DNA from: JAAEQG01 sp023133475
GTDB lineage: Bacteria > Planctomycetota > Phycisphaerae > UBA1845
Direction: 5' to 3'
DNA: 35,959 nt
NCBI GenBank assembly: GCA_030631415.1
Contig: DAOVLE010000021.1
Span: 1 to 35,959 of the forward strand
The position numbers and the translations under genes were made by a program. The notes beneath the pieces are model-generated. The model ran no database searches. It was not told where the DNA came from and worked only from the letters and a program-made list of their open reading frames with translations. Each line of letters starts with the position of its first letter. Position 1 is the stretch's first letter. Shown piece after piece: positions 16,516 through 23,913 of the stretch.

Positions 16516-19280
16516 GTTTTCCCCTTTCGGATGAAGATGGTCCAGCAGGTTCCATTATTATCGCTCTCAAGCCGCGGGTCTTTTCCGTTACCCAGTGCGC
16601 AGCTAAGCCAATAGATTGCGCCGATGCCTTCCTTGATGACCTGTCCCAAGTCCAGCGACTCATGCCAACATGTATTCTCGCGGTCTCCTACCTCACCAGG
16701 GTCACGGAACCGCAACGCCCAATACTCATCTTCGTCCACAAGTGAGACTGTAAGTCTTGGCACCAAAGGCCCCTCATTGTTGCGCTCGATTGCCCCCCCA
16801 TACTTGATGGAATTCGTGAAGATATTGAAAACCACGAGAAACAAGTACGTCTTGTGCGTTTGTAGTCTCTGCTTGGGCAGCGAGGCATCAGCGAGTGCCA
16901 GTGTCGGCCAGCGGTTCGTCTCCAGGCAGGCACAATCCCACGCTTCCTGGAGCAGAATCGCCAAGTCGAATGTGTAGACATATTCCTCCGCAGCTGCCCG
17001 GGCGTTCGCGACCTCGGCAATGAGATCTTCGATACTCTCGATTCGCTCAAGGTCCATGTAAAGACCTCGGTGCTCAATCGCAGTTCGCGCGGCGGCACGA
17101 AGCTTGTGCCCATCCAGAGCGATGCCACGCTCAAAGTGATCGGTGACGTGTCCGGCCAGAACATCGAGGCTGTGGTGTGCGGCGCTGTGGGCAAGATCAG
17201 TCGAGAGGGTGCGACTGCGGATTTGCCTGGAACTCCATGAGAGAGGGACAGGTGAGCAGTGGCTGGCGGTCGTTCGCAGCAACGCAATGCAGTGCCCCAG
17301 TCGCCAGAAGTTGGCACCGTCCTCGAAGTATCCCGTTGCAGGCGTAGGCGGACCATAGACGCGCGCGGGATGGAAGTATGCAAACCATACCACACCCGAG
17401 GCCCGTTGCGGCATCGCCTCGCGCTCATTGTCGGGTTCCAGTCGAAGCCCGATGAGCAGCCTGCACTTCGTGGGCCAACGATCGCTAATGCGATCCGACG
17501 GAAGATCTTGCTTGATGGGTTCGAAACGCACGTTTTGGGTGTCCGGGTCCAGCGTCGAATCGTCACGGGCGAAAACCCTGGTCGCATTGGCGATGCGACC
17601 AGGGTTCTCCGTATCTACCGTTAGTACAACTCCGGCGAACTTGGCCCCATCCGCACTGCAATCACTCGTGTTTGCGACGTATTCAGACCAATCAGTCCCA
17701 TTGGGATGGTCGGTCAGAACTTTCGAGTCCGAAGATGCAATTCTTCTCGAACTGTGCATTCTATACGGGTTCGGTCGGATGAAATCCACAGAGTCACAGA
17801 GAACGTGGTCCCTGACTGTCCTCGCGAAATCGTTGAGATGTTTGCCAACGTCCCATCGCATTTGTCTGGAGTGAATCAAATCAGCAGTACGTTGAACATT
17901 GTCGAGGAGGGCGCGGTTGTGCATTCTAGTGATTGCCATACCGGCGATGGCGGACAGCGCGGTAAGCATGTTGACGTAACCATAGTTCATGGAAAAAGGC
18001 CGAGCGCTTTCAATGTTCACACAGCCCAGCACTTGACGTCCAACGACGATGGGAAGGCACAATTCAGAGCCTCCGTATTGCCAGCTCTTGGTCATCGGCA
18101 CAAAGATATCACCGTAGTGCCACTGGGACCTCTTCTGGAGTTTACGATAGACCCGTGTCAAGGTACCGGGAAGCTTCTTCCGCACAATAGACCAGTCGGG
18201 GTTTCTGGTGTTTAGCACAAGCCGCCCTGGGGGCCAGGAACCGTGTCCCGCCTTTCCCTGTGATTCAAGGGTGAGCGGTCCCAGTGAACCCTTATCCGCT
18301 TTCTCGGTAAGCAGCTTCGACTCTTCGGGAGTCAGAAAAACGGAAGGCCGGTCGGGTGGGTCAACCTGACTGAGAAGATGTGCCCTTCCCACCAGGGACG
18401 TGCAGAGTGTGATGCTCAACTCGTCCGGTGTCGTGCCGTCGCACACACGATCGTGGGTGGAGGCACTGCTGCGTGGCCATCTAGCCTTCTCCCTCAAGCG
18501 CAGGTCCTTCTCGCTTGACTCAAACAGATGCAGCGTAGCAAGCCAATCACTGTCACTTTGGGCGAAGCTCTCCAATAGGACTTCGAGAAGGCGTTGGTAC
18601 ACGGTCTGAGCTGGAGGTGCTGCTCCATACAGCAGATGGTTGTGCATAATGGTAATCAGCTGGGATTGGCATCGGACCGAGCGGTGCAACCAGTCTTCCC
18701 AGGCAGGCATCGCGGACCGTTTGTGAAACTGCTCATGTGAGAATTCGAGGATCTTCTTCACGAGACCTGGTAGTTCCTTCATGTTCTTGGCGAGATCGCC
18801 TTTGGAGGCCCGCCAATCTTTGCGGCGGGTGTTTAGGAACAAGAGTTCCGGATGAGTCGCTCGCTCGTAAATGGGTTTGTCCGGCGCAAATATAGCGACT
18901 GTTCCTATCTCCTCCCTGCCGACGAAACTACGAAAGCTGGGGATCTCGAAGACCGCCTCCAGGGGGTCATTGGGGTTAAGCCAAGTGTTCGGCGCATCTT
19001 GGAGGAGCAAGCATCTCAGGCTGACGGGTCTGCGTTCCTTGTGCGAGTACAACTGGAGGCCCGGCTTCACCGGCCTGAGACGTTTCAACGTGTTCTGGAA
19101 GTAGTCGCATAGAGGCCCAGTGTACATCGTTTCTGGATAGAAGAGGTGCGGGTCGATCTCGTGGGGAATGTAGCACGCTGGCTGCCAATCATCCTGCACA
19201 TAGAGGGTAAAGCAATCGACACCGAGGTCGAGGAACCGGTCGCCGAAGCGCTTGCGAATCTCGCTGTGTCCGAGCCTCAT
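16512..19280 (-). CDS. Large soluble GAF-domain sensor histidine kinase
   Basis: 922 aa from ATG at 19280 (GAGAAAGAG upstream); an in-frame GTG at 19424 would add 48 less convincing residues. No membrane segment. Residues 12-137 and about 222-452 look like GAF-type sensory domains, the second ending 'LPIVVGRQVLGCVNIES' and 'SAIAGMAITR'. A possible H-box lies at 695-715 ('DLAHSAAHHSLDVLAGH'), and a GHKL domain at about 790-922 has N-box 'FNIFTNSIKYGG' (N823 region), 'RFRDPGEVG' (D860 as DxG) and 'GIGAIYWLS'. The G2 region is divergent. Overlap with the receiver gene makes this a two-component pair. The stimulus is unknown; its position on an island next to Hachiman raises a defence or stress-sensing role. 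The frame is intact. Confidence 0.7.
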   Translation of the reverse strand: MRLGHSEIRKRFGDRFLDLGVDCFTLYVQDDWQPACYIPHEIDPHLFYPETMYTGPLCDYFQNTLKRLRPVKPGLQLYSHKERRPVSLRCLLLQDAPNTWLNPNDPLEAVFEIPSFRSFVGREEIGTVAIFAPDKPIYERATHPELLFLNTRRKDWRASKGDLAKNMKELPGLVKKILEFSHEQFHKRSAMPAWEDWLHRSVRCQSQLITIMHNHLLYGAAPPAQTVYQRLLEVLLESFAQSDSDWLATLHLFESSEKDLRLREKARWPRSSASTHDRVCDGTTPDELSITLCTSLVGRAHLLSQVDPPDRPSVFLTPEESKLLTEKADKGSLGPLTLESQGKAGHGSWPPGRLVLNTRNPDWSIVRKKLPGTLTRVYRKLQKRSQWHYGDIFVPMTKSWQYGGSELCLPIVVGRQVLGCVNIESARPFSMNYGYVNMLTALSAIAGMAITRMHNRALLDNVQRTADLIHSRQMRWDVGKHLNDFARTVRDHVLCDSVDFIRPNPYRMHSSRRIASSDSKVLTDHPNGTDWSEYVANTSDCSADGAKFAGVVLTVDTENPGRIANATRVFARDDSTLDPDTQNVRFEPIKQDLPSDRISDRWPTKCRLLIGLRLEPDNEREAMPQRASGVVWFAYFHPARVYGPPTPATGYFEDGANFWRLGHCIALLRTTASHCSPVPLSWSSRQIRSRTLSTDLAHSAAHHSLDVLAGHVTDHFERGIALDGHKLRAAARTAIEHRGLYMDLERIESIEDLIAEVANARAAAEEYVYTFDLAILLQEAWDCACLETNRWPTLALADASLPKQRLQTHKTYLFLVVFNIFTNSIKYGGAIERNNEGPLVPRLTVSLVDEDEYWALRFRDPGEVGDRENTCWHESLDLGQVIKEGIGAIYWLSCALGNGKDPRLESDNNGTCWTIFIRKGKT

Positions 19281-19441
19281 AGCCAGCGTCTCTTTCTCCC
19301 CGTAGGGATGGCTGCAATCATCCGTTACGGTACAGCAGGTGTCAAGGGACGGGAATGGTTGGCATGCAAGTCGCGATTCTTTGAAACGGTGTACCAGACG
19401 CCATCGTGAGCCCCGGTGCGCCACAGCCCCCGAGGGCGCTA

Positions 19442-19837
19442 CTATTGCACCGGCATGACAGGTCGCCTACCAGGCCCCGTAAAGCGGGCGTATGACGCCC
19501 GTTTTGGTCGAGTGGTCGGCATTCCGGGACGTCCGGCAACCGCCCCCGCGCTTCCGCGGAATGATTGGAACAAGATTGTGCGACGCAGGGAGCAGGTTCT
19601 CCCTGCCCAGTACACCGAGAACGTCGAGCTGTCGACCAAGGGGCGCTGAGGCGGAGGATTCCGATGCTTCGCATCCTGCGATCGTCCCCAACCGACGGCG
19701 GTGTGGCTGTCGAGTTCCACTTGGACGATCGCGCGAATCTCATCGGCGCAGATCGCAGCCGTCATGAGGGCTGCGGTGAGTTGTTGGGCGAGATCCGCGA
19801 CTCGTTGGGCCTTCTCATGAATCATGGTGATTTCCAT
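19442..19837 (-). pseudogene. Winged-helix/regulator-like gene scrap
   Basis: From ATG at 19837 the frame reads an N-terminal helix 'HEKAQRVADLAQQLTAALMT' and then 'RPLVDSSTFSVYWAGRTCSL', which resembles the front of planctomycete proteins carrying a C-terminal OmpR/PhoB-type winged helix. After 'RRTILFQSF' the sequence is Arg/Gly/Pro-rich and no longer protein-like, so the DNA-binding part seems deleted or frameshifted. The region between this scrap and the DUF4143 pseudogene (19838-20159) shows nothing I can support. Confidence 0.35.
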
Positions 19838-20159
19838 CTGTCGTCGGCCGCAGATGGCGGGACCACCATGCCTGAACTGGCCCGGTGGGTTCAGGTGCAT
19901 GATGATGTGCGGGGGTCTACTCCGTCGGGCCTCCGATCAGGGCCACAGGTCCGCTGGAGCCGGGTACCGGGTGGCAGTCTGTTCCTCGCTGCTGACTCTT
20001 GGGGCCCGGCTGAGCCGATGGCGATAGGCAAGTGGGTGGTCGCGCGTTCCCCCAAACAAGAGGAGCGCCGAACCAAGGCCACTCCCGAACCCCCGCCAAG
20101 GGGCCACGATGTAGCACATGGCCGACGCTCCCTTTCGGGAGCGCGGCGCCACTGGCGCC

Positions 20160-20843
20160 TCACAACAACCCGACCGGGATCGCTGTGACCTTGTCCGTAA
20201 GTGGCAACCGTTCGCGGCAAAGGCATACGACGCCACCCTCGGCTCGGCCCGGCTTGAGCCGATCGAGTGCCGAAAACGGCTGTGTCCACTCCCGTCGGGG
20301 ACTGGCGGACTTTTTGATCTCCACGGGATAGATGGCCTAGTCCTGAACCAGCAGTAGGTCGATCTCCTTGCCGTCCTTGTCGCGGTAGTAGTAGATCGGC
20401 GGCTGCTTTCCGCGGTTCCACCAGCTCTTCAGTACCTCGGCAACAACGTACGTCTCCAGGATCGCACCGCTCATCGCCCCGGCTTCGAGCGTCTCCGGCG
20501 ATGACCACTCGGTAAGATAGGCGCAGAGTCCCGTGTCGAGGAAGTACAGCTTCGGTCTCTTGACTAATCGCTTGGTGACATTCGTGTGATACGGCTGCAA
20601 CAGCAGCACCTGGAAGCTGGCCTGAAGGATCGAGAGCCAATTCTTGGCCGTATTCACCGCCACATCCACATCGCGGGCGAGGTCCGTCAGGTTCAGCATC
20701 TGACCCGTGCGCGCCGCACAGGCCTTCAGGAAGCGAATGAAACTCGCCTCGTTGCCGACTTGCCGCGGGCCGGTGACCAGGATCACCGGGAACTGTTTCG
20801 AGGCCGCCTTGCAGCAGTCGCTCATTTCGTGTGCGTAGAACAT
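20160..20843 (-). pseudogene. AAA/DUF4143 ATPase with internal deletion and premature stop
   Basis: The frame from ATG at 20843 starts with 'FPVILVTGPRQVG', the beginning of a Walker A, but jumps directly to 'NEASFIRFLKACAARTGQML', the linker before the DUF4143 domain. The rest of the AAA core, about 150 residues, is missing. The C-terminal part is typical ('KRPKLYFLDTGLCAYLTEW', 'GAILETYVVAEVLKSWWNRG', 'YYYRDKDGKEIDLLLVQD') until a TAG at 20337-20339. The same frame then continues 'AIYPVEIKKSASPRREW' to a TGA at 20160, exactly as in intact relatives, so the TAG is a nonsense mutation. These proteins are often toxin/antitoxin- or defence-like accessory ATPases of unknown substrate. Confidence 0.8.
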
Positions 20844-21132
20844 GGTAATCGTCCAGTATGCAATGCCATTGCACGATAGACGGACTCGACGAAGCTGTCA
20901 ACCCCGTTTTTCTTGTCGCTGGCGGACGCGCTCCTCTACCTTCGCGCATTCACCGGCCCAACGGATTTGCAGGCGGGGCGTTTGGATGCTAACATGCCCA
21001 GAGGGCTGTAGTATTTTCGTGCGCGTCATGCGCATGATGCGCAACATGCGGATTTTGGTTGTCGCTCAGGCGGCAAGGCTTTGTGCGTAAATCACGCAGT
21101 GGCAAGTACTTGCGATTTCGGGGTTGTGTGAA
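20844..21132. other. Island right end, non-coding
   Basis: About 290 bp with no supportable gene. It includes a short run of imperfect ATGCGCATGATGCGCAACAT repeats near 21028-21050. Otherwise nothing recognised. Confidence 0.45.
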
Positions 21133-21170
21133 CTCATAACCTGGAGGTCGCAGGTTCGAGTCCTGCCCCC
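21133..21170 (+). other. attR: right attachment site (tRNA-fMet 3' half duplicate)
   Basis: 38 nt identical to 5539-5576 except one base (T21142). It starts in the anticodon loop (CTCATAACC) and ends in the run of five C of the acceptor stem. No matching tRNA 5' half precedes it, so it is an att duplicate, not a second tRNA gene. Confidence 0.88.
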
Positions 21171-21690
21171 ACATCGACGCCAGGGAGCGCACGGCGGCCG
21201 AAAGTCTCGGCCCGTGAGAGACAACCCCGTTTGGGTTATGAGGGGGTTGCGTTTGAACGAGTCTAAGGTACGCGCAAGTTCTGTGCACAAACCGGCGGTT
21301 CTGCGCACAAATCGAGCGCATAAACCCCCCTACCAACCCTTTCGGGAATAGGTGTTTCAAGTTTTTTTCAGCCGCATCAAAACAGCTTCAAACGCCCCTC
21401 GAACCAACTTCGATTGCTGGGGGCAGGGGCGGGCTCCTCGGGCGGCTCACGCGACCACCGCTCAGGGCTACTGCAACAAGTGCCGCTCGCTTCCGCAACC
21501 TGAACACAACGGAGCCAGCGATTCCGCAAGTCGAACCATAAGGTCCGCGAGAAGCGGGGTTTGATGTCTGTTTCGGTGGGTGTGATCTTCGCATAGAGGG
21601 GTTTTACCCGCCTTTGTGGCTACATCTGTTGCCGATTTCAAGGTGACGAGTATATTAAAGACGCCCTCGGGGCGATTTTGAAACACCCGT
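21171..21690. other. Intergenic region before aminotransferase
   Basis: About 520 bp without a supportable gene; open frames on both strands lack ribosome sites and protein-like composition. A half copy of repeat D (GGGGTTTTACCCGCC) lies near 21600. A GC hairpin CGCCCTCGGGGCG followed by ATTTT lies near 21662. The promoter for the aminotransferase is expected here. Confidence 0.5.
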
Positions 21691-21707
21691 AGGAGGAACT
21701 TTCGTTG
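21691..21707 (+). promoter_or_regulatory. Shine-Dalgarno fixing a TTG start
   Basis: AGGAGGA at 21691-21697 lies 7 nt before TTG at 21705-21707. No ATG or GTG in this frame is better placed, so the aminotransferase starts at a rare TTG codon. Confidence 0.75.
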
Positions 21708-22874
21708 AGTATATCGAAGAAGCTACAGGAACAGATGCAGAGATCTTCCTGGATCCGAAGGATGTTTGAAGAGGCTGAACGGCTGAAGAAAGAGCGCGGC
21801 GAAGACGCGGTGCTGGATTTGTCGCTGGGGAACCCCATCGAGGAACCGCCCGTTGCGTTCCTGGATTCGCTCAAGGCGGCTTCTGTGGAATCGCTACCGG
21901 GCACCCACAGATATATGAACAATGCGGGCTACCCGGAAACTCGGGCGAAGGTGGCTGAGCTGGTCTCCAGGGAGCAGGGCGTGCCGCTCACCGAGGCGAA
22001 TATTCTGATGAGCTGCGGTGCGGCGGGCGGGCTTAACGTCGTTCTTAAATCGTTGCTGGACCCGGGGGACGAGGTAATCATCTTTGCCCCCTTCTTCGCC
22101 GAGTACATTTTCTACGCAGACAATCACAACGGCGTAGCCAAAATCGTCGAGTCGGATGAGAACTTCCAACCAGATGCCGATCGACTGGAGGAAGCGGTAA
22201 CCGAGAAAACCAAGGCGGTTATTATTAATAACCCGAACAATCCAACCGGCGTGGTCTATCCCCCCACAGCCATCCGGCAGTTGGCTGACATTCTGTCTCA
22301 AAAAGCCTTGCGGTTCGGGCATCCGATTTATCTCATTTCCGACGAGGTCTATCGTCACATTGTTTACGATGATGTCGCACTGCCCTCGGTGCTGCGTGAA
22401 TATGCCGACTCGATTATTGTCACTTCCTGCTCGAAGGATTTGGGGCTTGCCGGCGAACGCATTGGCTACATTGCCATATCGCCCAACCTCGAGGGTGCAG
22501 GCGAACTCTTCGCCGCGTGCACCACTACCACGCGCACACTCGGTTTCGTGAATGCTCCCGCGATGATGCAGCGGTCGATTCGGGCATGTCTGGATGCCCG
22601 GGTTGATTTGGGCCTGTATCGACGCAACCGGGAAGTGCTCTGCGATGCGCTGGTGCAGGCTGGTTTCCGCGTGGTGAAGCCTTCGGGTGCGTTTTACATC
22701 TTTCCTCAATCTCCCGAGCCGGATGACGTAGCCTATTGCTCCCTCCTGAGAGAGAAAGGGGTCATTGTGGTTCCCGGTTCGGGCTTCGGTCGCGGCGGCC
22801 ACATACGCTTGTCATACAGCGTCGAACACCAGACCGCCGTAAAAGCAGCCGCCATACTCGCGGAACTGCGTTGA
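21705..22874 (+). CDS. Class I/II PLP-dependent aminotransferase
   Basis: 389 aa, TTG start with a strong ribosome site. Fold-type I aminotransferase of the aspartate aminotransferase superfamily: 'LSLGNPIEEPP' near residue 40, the 'GTHRYMNNAGYPETR' substrate-loop region (about 66-80), 'NNPNNPTG' (about 175-182), 'ISDEVYRH' with the pyridine-binding Asp (about 212), 'SCSKDLGLAGERIGY' with the Schiff-base lysine (about 245) and 'GGHIRLSYS' with the carboxylate-binding Arg (about 370). Length is normal for the family. Substrate cannot be read from sequence; annotations of close relatives are usually general. It appears monocistronic, facing the hydrolase gene. Confidence 0.93.
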   Translation: MSISKKLQEQMQRSSWIRRMFEEAERLKKERGEDAVLDLSLGNPIEEPPVAFLDSLKAASVESLPGTHRYMNNAGYPETRAKVAELVSREQGVPLTEANILMSCGAAGGLNVVLKSLLDPGDEVIIFAPFFAEYIFYADNHNGVAKIVESDENFQPDADRLEEAVTEKTKAVIINNPNNPTGVVYPPTAIRQLADILSQKALRFGHPIYLISDEVYRHIVYDDVALPSVLREYADSIIVTSCSKDLGLAGERIGYIAISPNLEGAGELFAACTTTTRTLGFVNAPAMMQRSIRACLDARVDLGLYRRNREVLCDALVQAGFRVVKPSGAFYIFPQSPEPDDVAYCSLLREKGVIVVPGSGFGRGGHIRLSYSVEHQTAVKAAAILAELR

Positions 22875-22904
22875 CTATCGGCGGCATGGCATTGCTCGAA
22901 CAGG

Positions 22905-22925
22905 GTAGGGCGGGTTCCACCCGCC
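22905..22925. repeat. Repeat D dyad (21 bp) between convergent genes
   Basis: Arms GGGCGGGT and ACCCGCC around TCC; begins GTAGGG. It lies between the aminotransferase stop and the stop of the convergent hydrolase. Same family as copies at 27512, 31715, 33133 and 33175. It could act as a bidirectional terminator hairpin, though it lacks a T-run. Confidence 0.7.
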
Positions 22926-22932
22926 TTCTTGG

Positions 22933-23685
22933 CTAAACCGTTACACCGTTCATAATTGCGGCAACGATGTTGCAGAAGGCATCAGGGTCTTCCAGCATCA
23001 TTATGTGCCCGACCCCCGGTTGTTTCACGTAACAGGACGCCGCCTCGAGCACGAAGCTCGGCACACCCCAGTCAGCGGCAGACTTCTCGCCGGCAACCAG
23101 GTGCATGGGCAGACGGGCATTCAACAGCCTGCGGACCGTATCCAGATAGCCCGGGCACAAAGTCTCGGCAAGCAATGCCTTGGACATGGCATAGACAGTG
23201 CTAGCCGGCTGGTTGGCAAGAATGTGCCTGGCCCAGGCTATTTGCCGGGGTGTCGGCTCAATGTCGCAACGCCTAAGCCATCCGGCGGGATCATCCTGCA
23301 TGTCGCGGTAGTTCCGGGCCCATGTGTCGGGAGTTTGATCGGCAATCTTGCGCGACCAGAACGTGTCCTTTTCGGTCAGGTTGCCCTCGACATTGATGAT
23401 CCCGCACACCCGCTCGAGCCGTTGGTCAGCCGCCAACACAGCCACCGCACCGCCCATGCTGTGCCCCAACAACCAGAGCTTCTCGCCGGGCAGTTCATCG
23501 ATCCGTCGGGCAACGTGGTCAGCCTGGGCTGACAGGGTCAAACGGTCGGCAGGCACCTCGACATGTCGTCCGTATCCGAGCAGGTCCTCGGTAATCACCG
23601 TCACCCGGGTCAGGCGTGCCTGCGGGTCATAAAAATGCTGCGAGCCCACCAGCCCATGGATCATCAGCAATGTGGGTCGGCCCAT
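22933..23685 (-). CDS. Alpha/beta-hydrolase fold protein
   Basis: 250 aa from ATG at 23685, chosen because GGAGGT lies 5 nt upstream; an ATG 11 codons earlier (23718) has no such site. Strand beta-3 and oxyanion motif 'LLMIHGLVGSQ' (7-17), nucleophile elbow 'GHSMGG' with Ser about 85, an acid-region loop 'HLVAGEKSAADWG' and the catalytic His in 'GVGHIMMLEDPDAF' near the C-terminus. Closest in feel to small esterase/haloperoxidase-type hydrolases. Substrate unknown. Convergent with the aminotransferase. The ribosome site lies in a small palindrome (CCTCCACGGAGG) that might mask it. Confidence 0.88.
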   Translation of the reverse strand: MGRPTLLMIHGLVGSQHFYDPQARLTRVTVITEDLLGYGRHVEVPADRLTLSAQADHVARRIDELPGEKLWLLGHSMGGAVAVLAADQRLERVCGIINVEGNLTEKDTFWSRKIADQTPDTWARNYRDMQDDPAGWLRRCDIEPTPRQIAWARHILANQPASTVYAMSKALLAETLCPGYLDTVRRLLNARLPMHLVAGEKSAADWGVPSFVLEAASCYVKQPGVGHIMMLEDPDAFCNIVAAIMNGVTV

Positions 23686-23792
23686 GCCGCACCTCCGTGG
23701 AGGGGTGTTGCCGTGCATACGCGGGGTCTCAGATCGCGCGGAGCCCGAAGGGCATCTCGCGCTAGTGCTCTATCGCCCATGAACTGATGATT

Positions 23793-23874
23793 GGGTGGCC
23801 CATGGCTTTAGCCGTGGGGGACACGAATTGCATCAGGTATTCGCGTCCCCCACCGCTAAAGTGGTGGGCCACCC
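23793..23874. repeat. Palindromic element A, intact copy (82 bp)
   Basis: The left arm is GGGTGGCCCATGGCTTTAGC then GTGGGGGACACGAAT; the right arm is ATTCGCGTCCCCCAC then CGCTAAAG and TGGGCCACCC. The arms are complementary over about 35 bp with few mismatches around a 10-nt centre. It is the only uninterrupted copy in the window, placed between hydrolase and Cys-rich protein genes. Confidence 0.88.
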
Positions 23875-23913
23875 GTGTGTCGGTGATCCATCTAATCAAT
23901 CACGACAGAGCAC

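Larger units (their letters stand above)
5577..21170. mobile_element. Decaying genomic island integrated at tRNA-fMet
   Basis: About 15.6 kb lies between direct repeats of the tRNA 3' half. It contains an integrase N-terminal remnant at the left end, an HNR homing-endonuclease-associated repeat, ParB-like and DUF932-like plasmid/phage-type scraps, a ubiquitin-like conjugation operon remnant, a Hachiman defence pair and a sensor kinase/receiver pair. Nearly all remnants are on the minus strand. Many show internal deletions. With no complete integrase here, it is probably no longer able to excise on its own. Confidence 0.85.

Noticed and set aside
16688..17874. Open frames on both strands inside the kinase gene
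   Set aside because: Overlap a 922-codon frame with GAF and GHKL motifs; shadows.
19891..20949. 352-codon minus-strand open frame
   Set aside because: Overlaps the DUF4143 pseudogene in another frame; Arg/Gly/Pro-rich composition without motifs, so a shadow.
21133..21170. Second tRNA-Met gene
   Set aside because: Only the 3' half is present; no D-arm or acceptor 5' strand precedes it. It is an att duplicate.
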